From an uncultured Clostridia bacterium (GTDB taxonomy: Bacteria > Bacillota > Clostridia > Lutisporales > Lutisporaceae): 64,000 nucleotides of DNA. The stretch covers positions 1-64,000 of the forward strand of contig CALGKJ010000008.1 in NCBI GenBank assembly GCA_937930535.1. The letters are read 5' to 3'. Below, one piece after another: positions 18,248-28,053 of the stretch; the first letter of the stretch is position 1; each line of letters opens with the position of its first letter. Made by a program: the position numbers and the translations under genes. A model generated the notes under the pieces. The model was not told the DNA's origin. It searched no databases and worked only from the letters and a program-made list of their open reading frames with translations.

Positions 18248-19570
18248 ATGAAAATGAAACGTTTGGTATCTTTACTGGTTGTATTAGTGTTCACAATTTC
18301 AATCCTAGTCGGCTGCGGCACAGCAAAGGATGATGCATCTGCCACTGGCGGTAATGCTGGGGAAAAGAAAATAAAAATAACCATGTTAAACTCAAAAGGT
18401 GAAATACAAGCTCAATTAGAAGAAGCGGCAGCGGTATTTTCTAGCGAAAACCCTGGTATAGTTTTAGAAATTGTACCGGCACCAGCAGGTCAGTCACCCT
18501 TTGAAAAAGTATCTTCCATGTATGCATCTGGCAATGCTCCTACATTAGCAATGCTGGATGGCGGAGATTTACCAAAGCTGAAAGAAAAATTTGCAGATCT
18601 TTCAAAGGAAAAGTGGATTAATGATGCTGCCGATCGCAGTTTGAATGATGCTACTATGAGCGATGGAAAGGTAGTTGCTTTTCCATTGACAGTTGAGGGT
18701 TATGGCTTTATATATAACAAAGCAGTACTTGATAAAGCCTTTGGAGGCAGCTTTGACCCTTCAACTATCAAAACTACAAAAGCACTAGAGGACGCTTTTA
18801 TTAAGCTGGAAGCTAACAATACAGCACCAATATTTATTTCGCCTATGGATTGGTCATTGGCTGGACATTTTCTAAGCACGGCTTATGCAGCACAATCTAA
18901 GGATTCAGCAGAGGTTGCAAGGTTTTTACAGGACCTGCTAGGCGAAAAAGCTAATGTAGCAGAAAATAAAGTATTTAATGGATTAATAGATACTTTTGAT
19001 TTGATGAAAAAATATAATTTAGACAAAAACGATCCGCTATCCGGTACATATGAAAGAGGTCCAGAAGTACTCGGAAAGGGTGAGGTTGGCTTCTGGTTCA
19101 TGGGTAACTGGGCATGGCCGCAAATCAACAGCTTTGATACAGCTGACAAAGCATATGGCTTTATTCCTGTACCCATAAGCAATAACGCAGAAGATTACGG
19201 CAATGCAGGAATACCAGTTGGAGTAACAAAGTTTGTAGCCATAGATAAAGAGCAAAATAGTGAAGAACAGCAATCAGCTGCAAAGAAATTTTTAGAGTGG
19301 CTGGGATACAGCAGCAGCGGTCAGGACTCACTTGTTAATAAAGCAAATATAATACCTGCATTTAAGAATATAACACTAGAGCCATCAGATCCACTTGGAA
19401 AGTCCATAAAGCAGTACATGAGCAATGGACAAACACTACAGTTTATGACAACTACACCTCCAGACCACTGGTCCAAGGTAGGAGCTTCAATGCAGAAATA
19501 CTTGTCCGATAATGTGGATAGAGCAGGCTTGTTTAATGAAATCCAAACATATTGGAAGGATGTAGAATAG
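18248..19570 (+). CDS. ABC sugar-binding lipoprotein
   Basis: ATG 18248 after GGAGGG; lipobox TISILVGCG; extracellular solute-binding family 1 pattern. The ORF start at 18140 overlaps the operator and is unlikely. Confidence 0.88.
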   Translation: MKMKRLVSLLVVLVFTISILVGCGTAKDDASATGGNAGEKKIKITMLNSKGEIQAQLEEAAAVFSSENPGIVLEIVPAPAGQSPFEKVSSMYASGNAPTLAMLDGGDLPKLKEKFADLSKEKWINDAADRSLNDATMSDGKVVAFPLTVEGYGFIYNKAVLDKAFGGSFDPSTIKTTKALEDAFIKLEANNTAPIFISPMDWSLAGHFLSTAYAAQSKDSAEVARFLQDLLGEKANVAENKVFNGLIDTFDLMKKYNLDKNDPLSGTYERGPEVLGKGEVGFWFMGNWAWPQINSFDTADKAYGFIPVPISNNAEDYGNAGIPVGVTKFVAIDKEQNSEEQQSAAKKFLEWLGYSSSGQDSLVNKANIIPAFKNITLEPSDPLGKSIKQYMSNGQTLQFMTTTPPDHWSKVGASMQKYLSDNVDRAGLFNEIQTYWKDVE

Positions 19571-19604
19571 AATCCTTGTCTAAGTACATTTTTATAATAT
19601 AAGC

Positions 19605-19654
19605 GACAACAGATAACGGATACGTATAGAAATACCTATCCGTTATCTGCTGTC
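19605..19654 (+). promoter_or_regulatory. Intercistronic stem-loop between binding protein and permease genes
   Basis: GACAACAGATAACGGATA...TATCCGTTATCTGCTGTC long inverted repeat without a clear T-tract. Confidence 0.65.
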
Positions 19655-19677
19655 ATAGCATTATCGGGGGTGAATTA

Positions 19678-20562
19678 ATGAATAAAAAGAAAAATTTGTG
19701 GAATGACATAAAAACATATTTGTTTTTTGCAGGGCCAACTACCTTCATATTCTTTACCGTAATCATCATTCCATTTTTATTCGGTATATACCTGACCTTC
19801 ACAAATTGGGACGGCATCTCAAGTAATTTCTCATTAAACGGCTTAAACAACTACGCTGCGGTCTTTGCAGACAAAGCTTTCTGGGCATCTCTACTGCTAA
19901 CGCTGAAATTTGTGTTCTTTACTGTCATACTTACCAATGTAATAGCCTTCTTCCTTGCATACGCTCTCACAAGCGGTTTAAAAGGGCAGAACTTTTTCAG
20001 GGCAGGATTTTTTACTCCTAATCTAATAGGCGGAGTAGTTATGGGTCTTGTTTGGAACTTTATCTTTACCAATGTTCTCGTGTACATAGGAAAGACGTAT
20101 AACTTTCCTCTTTTTTCTGCTTCGTGGTTAGGAAACCCTGATAAGGCATTTTGGACTTTGGTTATTGTAACAGTATGGCAGTATTCAGAATATATGATGA
20201 TTATATATATTGCAGGCTTTATGAATATTCCAAAAGAAGTATTGGAAGCCTCCAGCATCGACGGAGCAAATGGATTTGTCAGACTAAAAAATATAGTAAC
20301 TCCGCTGATGATTCCATCCTTTATAATCTGTATATTTTTGTCACTGCAAAAATGCTTTATGGTATATGATGTAAACCTCTCACTAACTAAGGGCGGACCA
20401 TTTAAGAGTACTCAGATGATTTCAATGCATGTTTATGAAAAAGCCTTCTTATCACAAAAGTATGGTATTGGTCAGGCAGAAGCATTTTTCCTATTTATAA
20501 TGGTTGCAGTTGTTACCTTGGCACAGGTCTATTTTAGCAAAAAGCTGGAGGTGGAATCTTAA
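19678..20562 (+). CDS. ABC sugar transporter permease (MalF-type)
   Basis: Multiple TM segments; EASSIDGANGFVRLKNIVTPLMIPS EAA-loop. Confidence 0.88.
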   Translation: MNKKKNLWNDIKTYLFFAGPTTFIFFTVIIIPFLFGIYLTFTNWDGISSNFSLNGLNNYAAVFADKAFWASLLLTLKFVFFTVILTNVIAFFLAYALTSGLKGQNFFRAGFFTPNLIGGVVMGLVWNFIFTNVLVYIGKTYNFPLFSASWLGNPDKAFWTLVIVTVWQYSEYMMIIYIAGFMNIPKEVLEASSIDGANGFVRLKNIVTPLMIPSFIICIFLSLQKCFMVYDVNLSLTKGGPFKSTQMISMHVYEKAFLSQKYGIGQAEAFFLFIMVAVVTLAQVYFSKKLEVES

Positions 20563-21389
20563 TGGAAAAGTCTAGCCGCATAACGAAGTTTATAAGCACA
20601 GTGGTTTTAGGAATTACATTCCTTTTATACGTAGCTCCATTTCTGTTGGTGTTTGTAAACTCATTTAAATCGACAAAGGAATTTATATCTAATCCTTTAA
20701 AGCTTCCAGTTCAGATGAATATTGCCAATTACATAAGTGCCATAGGTAAAATGAGATATTCTCATGCTTTTATGAATTCTCTTATTATAACAGTTTTTAG
20801 TGTATTATTGATTACCATTTTTTCTTCAATGACTGCATATGCTTTCGTAAGAAACAAGTGGAAAATAAATCAATTTATGTTTTTGATCATGGTAGCGGCA
20901 ATGATAATACCCTTTCAGGCTATTATGATACCCCTTGTAAAAATCTATGGTTCTATAGGAATGTTAAACAGCAAATGGGCTTTAATATACATGTATATCG
21001 GCTTTGGTACTTCACTGGCGGTATTTATCTATCATGGCTTCATTAAAAGCATACCACTGGAGCTGGAAGAGGCTGCAATGATAGATGGGTGTACAAGGAT
21101 ACAGGCTTATTTTAAGGTAGTTTTCCCTTTGTTGAAGCCTACTACCATGACAATTGCAATTCTGGATGTACTGTGGATATGGAACGACTATTTACTGCCA
21201 AGCTTGGTGCTTATTGAGCCAAACCAAAGGACTCTGCCCTTATCAACCTTTTATTTCTTTAGTACATATACAGTAGACTATGGTCTTTTAATGGCAGGTC
21301 TCATGTTGACTATAACACCAGTAATAGTCTTGTACCTATTTATGCAAAAGCATATTATCAAGGGAGTAATGCAAGGCTCTATAAAATAA
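20562..21389 (+). CDS. ABC sugar transporter permease (MalG-type)
   Basis: EEAAMIDGCTRIQAYFKVVFPLLKPTT EAA-loop; overlaps preceding stop. Confidence 0.88.
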   Translation: MEKSSRITKFISTVVLGITFLLYVAPFLLVFVNSFKSTKEFISNPLKLPVQMNIANYISAIGKMRYSHAFMNSLIITVFSVLLITIFSSMTAYAFVRNKWKINQFMFLIMVAAMIIPFQAIMIPLVKIYGSIGMLNSKWALIYMYIGFGTSLAVFIYHGFIKSIPLELEEAAMIDGCTRIQAYFKVVFPLLKPTTMTIAILDVLWIWNDYLLPSLVLIEPNQRTLPLSTFYFFSTYTVDYGLLMAGLMLTITPVIVLYLFMQKHIIKGVMQGSIK

Positions 21390-21400
21390 ATTTAAGGGGT

Positions 21401-22867
21401 TTGATTGCCATTTATAATAAAATAGCCAAAGCAAATGAATGGATAGAACAAAATAAAAGCAGTGTCAATAATCAATATAGATTAAATTATCATTTGATGG
21501 GTGAAATGGGCTGGATAAATGATCCTAATGGATTTATTGAATACAAAGGCAGGTATCACATGTTTTATCAGCACTATCCCTACGAGCCTGTTTGGGGACC
21601 CATGCACTGGGGACACGCTGTAAGTAAAGATTTGATTAAATGGGAGTACCTGCCTGTGGCACTAGCCCCAGATCGTGAGTTTGACAAGGATGGCTGCTTT
21701 TCAGGCAGCGCAATTGAAAAGGATGGAATGCTATATCTGATGTATACAGGACATGTCTATACAGGAGAAGATAAAAGCAAAGACTATATTCAGACCCAGT
21801 GTCTTGCTTATTCTTATGATGGAATCACCTTTGAGAAGCTTGTTTCCAATCCAGTTATTGATACATACAGTATCCCGGCAAATGCAAGCCTGAGGGATTT
21901 TCGAGATCCCAAGATCTTTAAGGCTGACGGATGCTATTATACCTTAATAGGCTCAAAGGATAAAAATGAAAATGGTCAGGTATTGCTGTACAAATCTAAA
22001 GATTTAAAAAAGTGGGAGTATGTAAACTGCCTTTCAAAAAGCCACGGTAGTATTGGAAACACATGGGAGTGTCCAGATATTTTCAAGCTGGGAGATAGGG
22101 ACATATTAGTGGTTTCACCACAGTACCTTAAACCAAGAGGAAATGAGTTTAATAATTTGCATTCGACCATATACATGCTGGGAAACTTAAATCTGGATTG
22201 TGGTACATTCAGCTTCGATGAATTTTATTCTGTCGATTATGGCTTTGACTTTTATGCACCACAGACAATACTGGATAGCAAAGGCAGGAGAATAATGCTT
22301 GGCTGGATGGATATGTGGGAGACCCCGAAACCTACACAAACTGACAAACACAATTGGGCAGGTGCTATGACATTGCCAAGGGAAGTAGTGCTGAAAGGCA
22401 GCAGACTATACTTCAAGCCTGTGGAGGAAATAGCAGACTTTCGACGTAATGAATATTCAGTCAGCAATTTAAAGCTCAGTGGTGAAGAAGTACTGCAAAC
22501 AATCGGTGACAGCTATGAGCTTGATATATGCTTTGATGCTCAGGATGCACTTGAATTTGGATTAAAGCTTCGTGTTAGTGATGCAGAAGAAACAATTATA
22601 TATTATAATAAAGAGGATAAGCTGTTTTACTTCAATCGTGATAAATCCGGCAGTGGACTTAAGGGGGAAAGAAGAACAAATGTTGATTTAATAGATAACA
22701 AGCTGATGCTGCAAATATTCGTAGATAAAAGCTCGGTTGAGGTATTCATAAATGAAGGTGAGAAGGTAATGACAGGCAGGATTTATCCCAGTAAGGATGC
22801 AGTAGGTATATGTGCTTTCTCAAAGGGTGACTGTATTCTTACCTTAAGTAAATGGGATATTGTGTAA
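21401..22867 (+). CDS. GH32 sucrose(-6-phosphate) hydrolase
   Basis: MGEMGWINDPNGFIEYKGRYHMFYQHYP, RDFRDPKIF and WECPDIFKL motifs; TTG start. Confidence 0.92.
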   Translation: MIAIYNKIAKANEWIEQNKSSVNNQYRLNYHLMGEMGWINDPNGFIEYKGRYHMFYQHYPYEPVWGPMHWGHAVSKDLIKWEYLPVALAPDREFDKDGCFSGSAIEKDGMLYLMYTGHVYTGEDKSKDYIQTQCLAYSYDGITFEKLVSNPVIDTYSIPANASLRDFRDPKIFKADGCYYTLIGSKDKNENGQVLLYKSKDLKKWEYVNCLSKSHGSIGNTWECPDIFKLGDRDILVVSPQYLKPRGNEFNNLHSTIYMLGNLNLDCGTFSFDEFYSVDYGFDFYAPQTILDSKGRRIMLGWMDMWETPKPTQTDKHNWAGAMTLPREVVLKGSRLYFKPVEEIADFRRNEYSVSNLKLSGEEVLQTIGDSYELDICFDAQDALEFGLKLRVSDAEETIIYYNKEDKLFYFNRDKSGSGLKGERRTNVDLIDNKLMLQIFVDKSSVEVFINEGEKVMTGRIYPSKDAVGICAFSKGDCILTLSKWDIV

Positions 22868-22882
22868 GGAGATGAGTATAAT

Positions 22883-23824
22883 ATGTTATTTACAATTGGA
22901 GAAGCTTTAATAGACTTTATACCCAGTGAAAAAGGAGTGGGCTTAAAGGCTGTAACCTCCTTTAAAAAAGCTCCCGGCGGAGCTCCTGCAAATGTTGCAT
23001 GTGCGGTGGCAAAGCTCGGCAGTAGGAGCACATTTATAGGAAAGCTCGGCAGTGACGCCTTTGGGGACTTTCTTATAGAAACACTTGAAAATGTAGGGGT
23101 AGACACAAGCCATATATTTAGAACTAATGAGGCAAATACCGCCCTTGCATTTGTAAGCCTCAAAGCAGATGGAAACAGAGATTTTATGTTTTACCGCAAC
23201 CCAAGTGCTGATATGCTGCTTTCAGAGGAAGATATTTGTACAGAGTGGTTCAGTGAGAAGGATATTCTGCATTTCTGCTCTGTAGACCTTATCGAAGCAC
23301 CTGTGAAATACGCTCATATAAAAGCAATCAAGGCAGTTAAGGAAAAAGGGGGAATAATAAGCTTTGACCCCAATGTCAGATTGTTTTTATGGAATGATAA
23401 GCAGCAGTGCAGAGAAACTATCTTGGACTTTGTGCCTTTATGTAATATTTTAAAGATAAGTGATGAAGAACTAGAATTTATAACCAACATCCAAGATAAG
23501 GACGAGGCAATAAAATCACTGTTTGTTGGTGATGTAAAGGTAGTCATATACACAAAGGGTGCAGATGGAGCGGAGCTTTATACCAGAGATTTTAATATAT
23601 CTGTTGATGGCAGACGTGTGGATGTAGTGGATACTACAGGTGCCGGCGACGCTTTTATCGGAGCAGTGCTATACAAAGTAGCCACTAAAGAGGTAGATAT
23701 TGATAACATTACAGAGGAAGCCGCAAGGCAGGCTATAGATTTCGCCAATGCTGTTGCCGCCATAACCACAACAAGAAAGGGTGCAATAGAATCACTTCCA
23801 AGTATTGATGAGGTAAATATATAA
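22883..23824 (+). CDS. PfkB-family fructokinase
   Basis: GEALIDFIPSEKG...KKAPGGAPANVACAVAKLG; DTTGAGDAFIGAVLY; follows GH32 gene. Confidence 0.88.
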   Translation: MLFTIGEALIDFIPSEKGVGLKAVTSFKKAPGGAPANVACAVAKLGSRSTFIGKLGSDAFGDFLIETLENVGVDTSHIFRTNEANTALAFVSLKADGNRDFMFYRNPSADMLLSEEDICTEWFSEKDILHFCSVDLIEAPVKYAHIKAIKAVKEKGGIISFDPNVRLFLWNDKQQCRETILDFVPLCNILKISDEELEFITNIQDKDEAIKSLFVGDVKVVIYTKGADGAELYTRDFNISVDGRRVDVVDTTGAGDAFIGAVLYKVATKEVDIDNITEEAARQAIDFANAVAAITTTRKGAIESLPSIDEVNI

Positions 23825-23982
23825 TATTTCAAAATAAGAGCTTGGGATAGGAGGAAAACTATTTTAAGCTTTTATTTTTATATATTATAGTGAATAAACT
23901 TTATAATTTTAAATTTCCAGTTTGTTCGCCTAAATACAGCAGAGGAATTTAAATGGGAGTTTTTAAGAGAATAGGTGTAAAT

Positions 23983-24028
23983 AAATAGCCAGTGACTATA
24001 ATAGGTTAATAGTCGCTGGGTTCTATTT
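23983..24028 (+). terminator. Putative terminator hairpin
   Basis: AAATAGCCAGTGACTAT...ATAGTCGCTGGGTTCTATTT inverted repeat. Confidence 0.5.
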
Positions 24029-24065
24029 GTGGAGAAGATAGAAGTTAATATAAGGAGGAAGTTAA

Positions 24066-24722
24066 ATGACCAACATTTCAAAGGCATGGGATTGGGACAA
24101 AAACACAGAAAAAATATGGTTTACCCCTTGTGAGGAATCCTACTACTTGATAAACCGCTGGAAGGAAAAGGAGTTTGTAACTTTTCTTGATCTTGGCTGT
24201 GGAAGAGGAAGACACTCAATCCAATTTGCAAAAGCAGGCTTCAATGTAGCTTCCATAGATCTTTCAGAGGTGGCTGTCAATGGGTTGAATAAGTGGGCTG
24301 AGGAACAACAGCTAAGTATACAAGCCCATGCAGCTGATATGATGCAGCTTCCCTTTGAGGACAACAGCTTTGACTGTCTTTTAGCATACCATGTAATTTC
24401 TCATACTGACAGTAAAGGCATTATTCAGATACTTTCTGAGATAAGGCGTGTTTTAAAGGAAGAAGGAGAGTTTTATATAACATTTTGCTCAAAAAACGCA
24501 TGGAGCTTTAAGGAAGCAGGATACCCGAAGCTTGATGAAAATACTGTAATAAAAATCGAGGATGGTCCTGAAAACAATATTCCACACTTTTATCTTGATG
24601 ATAGCAAATTAAAGGAGCTGCTTTCAGATTTCAAGTTAATATCTGTAAGGCAGGTTCAGGACATAGTGCTTCAAGGACATGATTATGTTTCATGGCATTA
24701 TTTTGTTCTAGGCAAAAAATAA
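24066..24722 (+). CDS. Class I SAM-dependent methyltransferase
   Basis: FLDLGCGRGRHSIQFAKAGFNVASIDLSEVAV motif I and DCLLAYHVISH. Confidence 0.82.
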   Translation: MTNISKAWDWDKNTEKIWFTPCEESYYLINRWKEKEFVTFLDLGCGRGRHSIQFAKAGFNVASIDLSEVAVNGLNKWAEEQQLSIQAHAADMMQLPFEDNSFDCLLAYHVISHTDSKGIIQILSEIRRVLKEEGEFYITFCSKNAWSFKEAGYPKLDENTVIKIEDGPENNIPHFYLDDSKLKELLSDFKLISVRQVQDIVLQGHDYVSWHYFVLGKK

Positions 24723-24841
24723 TTTGCATTGCTCGAATACTATCGTTTGCTTTTTATCAAATATAAATCACACATCATATCTGAGGAGATGTAATATATT
24801 TATTGTGATTTATATAGGTATTTAAACATATACAAAGTAAT

Positions 24842-24883
24842 AAGAAGAGTCCGTGTTTTTTGTCACAGGCTTTTCTTTTTTTA
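24842..24883 (+). terminator. Rho-independent terminator
   Basis: AAGAAGAGTCCGTG...CACAGGCTTTTCTT (with G-U pairs) followed by TTTTTT. Confidence 0.65.
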
Positions 24884-25247
24884 TATAGTTTACTATAAGG
24901 CTGAAAAAAGCTTCGCATCCTGTCAGGTAATTTCTTCGATAATTATAAAGCCTAAATAATGTTATTTGTACAAACAATATAAAGCAGTATATTAAAGGGC
25001 GTTTGTATCCTATTAATAATTTATATAAAGTATAATATCTTATTGTTTCCAATTACTTACTATGCTTTGCAGCAGCGGATTCAACACAGCAGTATTTATT
25101 AAGTTTGCATTATTAGCACATGTACGTTTTATATATTAAAAACATTGCGGCAAAACAGTAATGTGAAAAATCCATATATATATATAAATATACAAGTTTA
25201 ATGTTGAATTTCTGTAAAAACATACAAAATACTATGTACATTTTACA

Positions 25248-25276
25248 TTGACATATATCTAGTATTTTCATAAAAT
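25248..25276 (+). promoter_or_regulatory. Predicted sigma-A-type promoter of PKS cluster
   Basis: TTGACA, 17-nt spacer, TAAAAT upstream of the AT-ER gene. Confidence 0.6.
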
Positions 25277-25553
25277 ATAGATTACTGCAATATATAATAT
25301 ATTAATGTTGAATTACAAAAAAATACAGTAATTTGTACGCCATATTAACATATAATATATTTGTATTCGACATGAGCAAATATGGAAATTGACAGTAATA
25401 TAAACATTATAAAATTTAATATAAGCTGTCAATATACAAATATATAGGATATTAAGCTTATATATAAGGTGATAAACATTTAACCATACAAAATCACTAT
25501 ACATATTTTTACTTGCAAAATATCACCTATATTTCGAAAGGAAGGTATATGTA

Positions 25554-27890
25554 ATGGTCACATTTGTGTTTCCAGGTCAAGGCTCACAAAGTAAAGGGAT
25601 GGGCGGGGAGCTTTTTGATGAGTTTAAAGACTTAACCACAAAAGCAGATGAAATATTAGGGTACTCAATAAAGGAGCTTTGTCTTGAGGATCCTTTGGAA
25701 AATCTGAATCAAACCCAATATACCCAACCTGCATTGTATATAGTTAATGCATTAAGCTATATAAAAAGAATAAATGAAACAGGAAAAAAACCTGACTTTG
25801 TTATGGGTCACAGCTTGGGAGAGTATAATGCCTTATTTGCGGCAGGTGCATTTGATTTTGAAACAGGTTTAAAACTGGTTAAAAAAAGAGGCGAGCTGAT
25901 GGCACAAGCTGACGGCGGCGGTATGGCTGCTGTAATTGGTATAAGTGAGGAAAAAGTAGCTGATGTTATCAAAGAGAATAATTTATCAACCATAGATATA
26001 GCAAATTATAATTCACCCTATCAAATCGTAATTTCAGGTCCGAAAGCTGATATAGATAATGCAAAGGCTATTTTTGAAAGTGTAAAGGATGTACACATGT
26101 ATGTTATCTTAAAAACCAGCGGTGCATTTCATTCCAGATGCATGGAAGCAGCTAAAAGGGAATTTGAAATATTCTTACAGGATTTTAACTTATCAAAGCT
26201 ATCCATTCCAGTAATATCAAACATTCATGCAAGACCCTACAAGCAGAATAGTATTAAAAACAATATAGCAGAACAAATAACCTCTGCCGTTAAATGGACT
26301 GAGAGTGTCCGCTATTTAATGGGTATAGGTGAAATGGAATTTGTTGAGCTTGGTCACGGCAAGGTTTTAGCCGGACTGATACATAGAATAAAAAGAGAGG
26401 CGCAGCCCCTTGTTATAGAAAAAGAGGAATTAGATACTGATTTTGAAGATTATAACAAGGATGCTGCCGAGGAAGATAATAACATAGAAGCTGATAACGA
26501 GTATACAAGGGATTCTGCTGAAGGTCACTATGAAGAACAGCATATATTGCACACATCACTAGGCAGTCATGAGTTTATGAAGGAATATAAGCTTAAATAT
26601 GCATATTTGACAGGTGGAATGTACAGAGGTATTTCCTCAACAGATATGGTAGTAAAGCTGGGAAAAGCAGGAATGATGGGCTTTTTTGGTACAAGCGGCG
26701 TAAAGCTGACTCAGGTGGAAGATGCAATCAAGAACATACAGTCTGAGTTATGTGCTGGACAAGCATATGGAATGAATTTGGTACATAATTACATAGATGC
26801 TGAAGCGGAAGAAAAATTAGTGGAGCTTTTTCTGAAATATCAGGTAAAAGCTATTGAGGCATCAGGCTTCTTGGAGATTACTCCAGCTTTAGTCAGATAT
26901 CATGCTAAAGGGCTTAAAAAGGACAAAGAGGGAAATATCCTAAGCACAAATAAAATCATTGCGAAGGTAACAAGACCAGAATTAATTCAAGAATTTTTAA
27001 GTCCTGCTCCAGAATGGATACTGGATACGCTTATAAAAGAAAACAAAATTACTCCAATGGAAGCGGAATTGTCAAGACTATTTCCCATAGCAGATGCAAT
27101 TTGTGCAGAAGCAGATTCAGCAGGAAACACAGATATAAGATCACCCTATGCATTGATTCCTACTGCTGTCAGACTTAGAAATGAAATGATAGAAAAGTAT
27201 AAGTACAGCAGCAATGTTTATGTGGGAGCGGCTGGCGGTATCGGTACTCCAGAGGCAGCTTTGGCGGCTTTTGTGCTGGGAGCTGACTTTATACTGACTG
27301 GATCAATTAATCAATGCACTGTAGAAGCAGCTACAAGCGATGCAGTAAAGGATATGCTTCAACAGATTAATATACAGGATACTGAATACACCATATCAGG
27401 AGAGTTGTTTGAGCTGGGTTTAAAGGCTCAGGTTCTTAAGAAAGGATTATTCTTTCCAACTCGTGGTAATAGGTTATATGAATTATACCGTCAGTATAAT
27501 TCTTTAAACGAAATTGACGAAAAGAGCAAAAAGCTGATTCAAAGTAAATATCTAAAAAGAAGCTTTGAAGAAGTATATGACGAAGTAAAAAAGCATTTGA
27601 CTGTTGAAGCAATGAAAAGAGCTGATCAGGATGCAAAGTATAAGATGGCTTTAGTTTTTAAGTGGTATTTTGAGCATGGTACACAGCTAGCTATAAGTGG
27701 AAATGATGAAGGCAAGGTAGATTATCATATCCCTTGCAGCTCTGCTCTGGGAGCCTTTAACCAATGGATTAAGGAAACTAAGCTGGAAAGCTGGAGAAAC
27801 CGTCATGTTGATGAGCTTGGCAAAATGATTATGAAAGAAGCTGAAAAGCTTTTAACGAATGGTCAGAAGGGAAGTCTGCCGCTTATATAA
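25554..27890 (+). CDS. Trans-acting acyltransferase / FMN-dependent enoyl reductase fusion (PksE/PfaD-type AT-ER)
   Basis: AT motifs VFPGQGSQSKGMG and GHSLGEYNALFAAG; C-terminal PfaD-like KYAYLTGGMYRGISSTDMVVKLGKAGMMGFFGTSG. Confidence 0.93.
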   Translation: MVTFVFPGQGSQSKGMGGELFDEFKDLTTKADEILGYSIKELCLEDPLENLNQTQYTQPALYIVNALSYIKRINETGKKPDFVMGHSLGEYNALFAAGAFDFETGLKLVKKRGELMAQADGGGMAAVIGISEEKVADVIKENNLSTIDIANYNSPYQIVISGPKADIDNAKAIFESVKDVHMYVILKTSGAFHSRCMEAAKREFEIFLQDFNLSKLSIPVISNIHARPYKQNSIKNNIAEQITSAVKWTESVRYLMGIGEMEFVELGHGKVLAGLIHRIKREAQPLVIEKEELDTDFEDYNKDAAEEDNNIEADNEYTRDSAEGHYEEQHILHTSLGSHEFMKEYKLKYAYLTGGMYRGISSTDMVVKLGKAGMMGFFGTSGVKLTQVEDAIKNIQSELCAGQAYGMNLVHNYIDAEAEEKLVELFLKYQVKAIEASGFLEITPALVRYHAKGLKKDKEGNILSTNKIIAKVTRPELIQEFLSPAPEWILDTLIKENKITPMEAELSRLFPIADAICAEADSAGNTDIRSPYALIPTAVRLRNEMIEKYKYSSNVYVGAAGGIGTPEAALAAFVLGADFILTGSINQCTVEAATSDAVKDMLQQINIQDTEYTISGELFELGLKAQVLKKGLFFPTRGNRLYELYRQYNSLNEIDEKSKKLIQSKYLKRSFEEVYDEVKKHLTVEAMKRADQDAKYKMALVFKWYFEHGTQLAISGNDEGKVDYHIPCSSALGAFNQWIKETKLESWRNRHVDELGKMIMKEAEKLLTNGQKGSLPLI

Positions 27891-27980
27891 GCACCTTCAC
27901 TTCTATAAGTGGGGGTGAATATACTAAAGAAAATAAGTTTCAGTGGGGGGTATAAATCCCCTTCTGAACTCGTTAAAATC

Positions 27981-28009
27981 ACGATATTGCAACGTAGTTG
28001 TAATATCGT
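27981..28009 (+). promoter_or_regulatory. Intercistronic stem-loop upstream of cupin gene
   Basis: ACGATATTGCAAC GTA GTTGTAATATCGT; a second weaker hairpin lies just upstream. Confidence 0.6.
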
Positions 28010-28053
28010 CTTTAAAGCAGTTAAATGCAATATAGAAAAGAGGTAATAAAATT

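Noticed and set aside
25283-25553. T-box or known riboswitch in the leader upstream of AT-ER
   Set aside because: No T-box TGGNACC-type sequence or other recognisable riboswitch core was seen; only simple hairpins can be supported.
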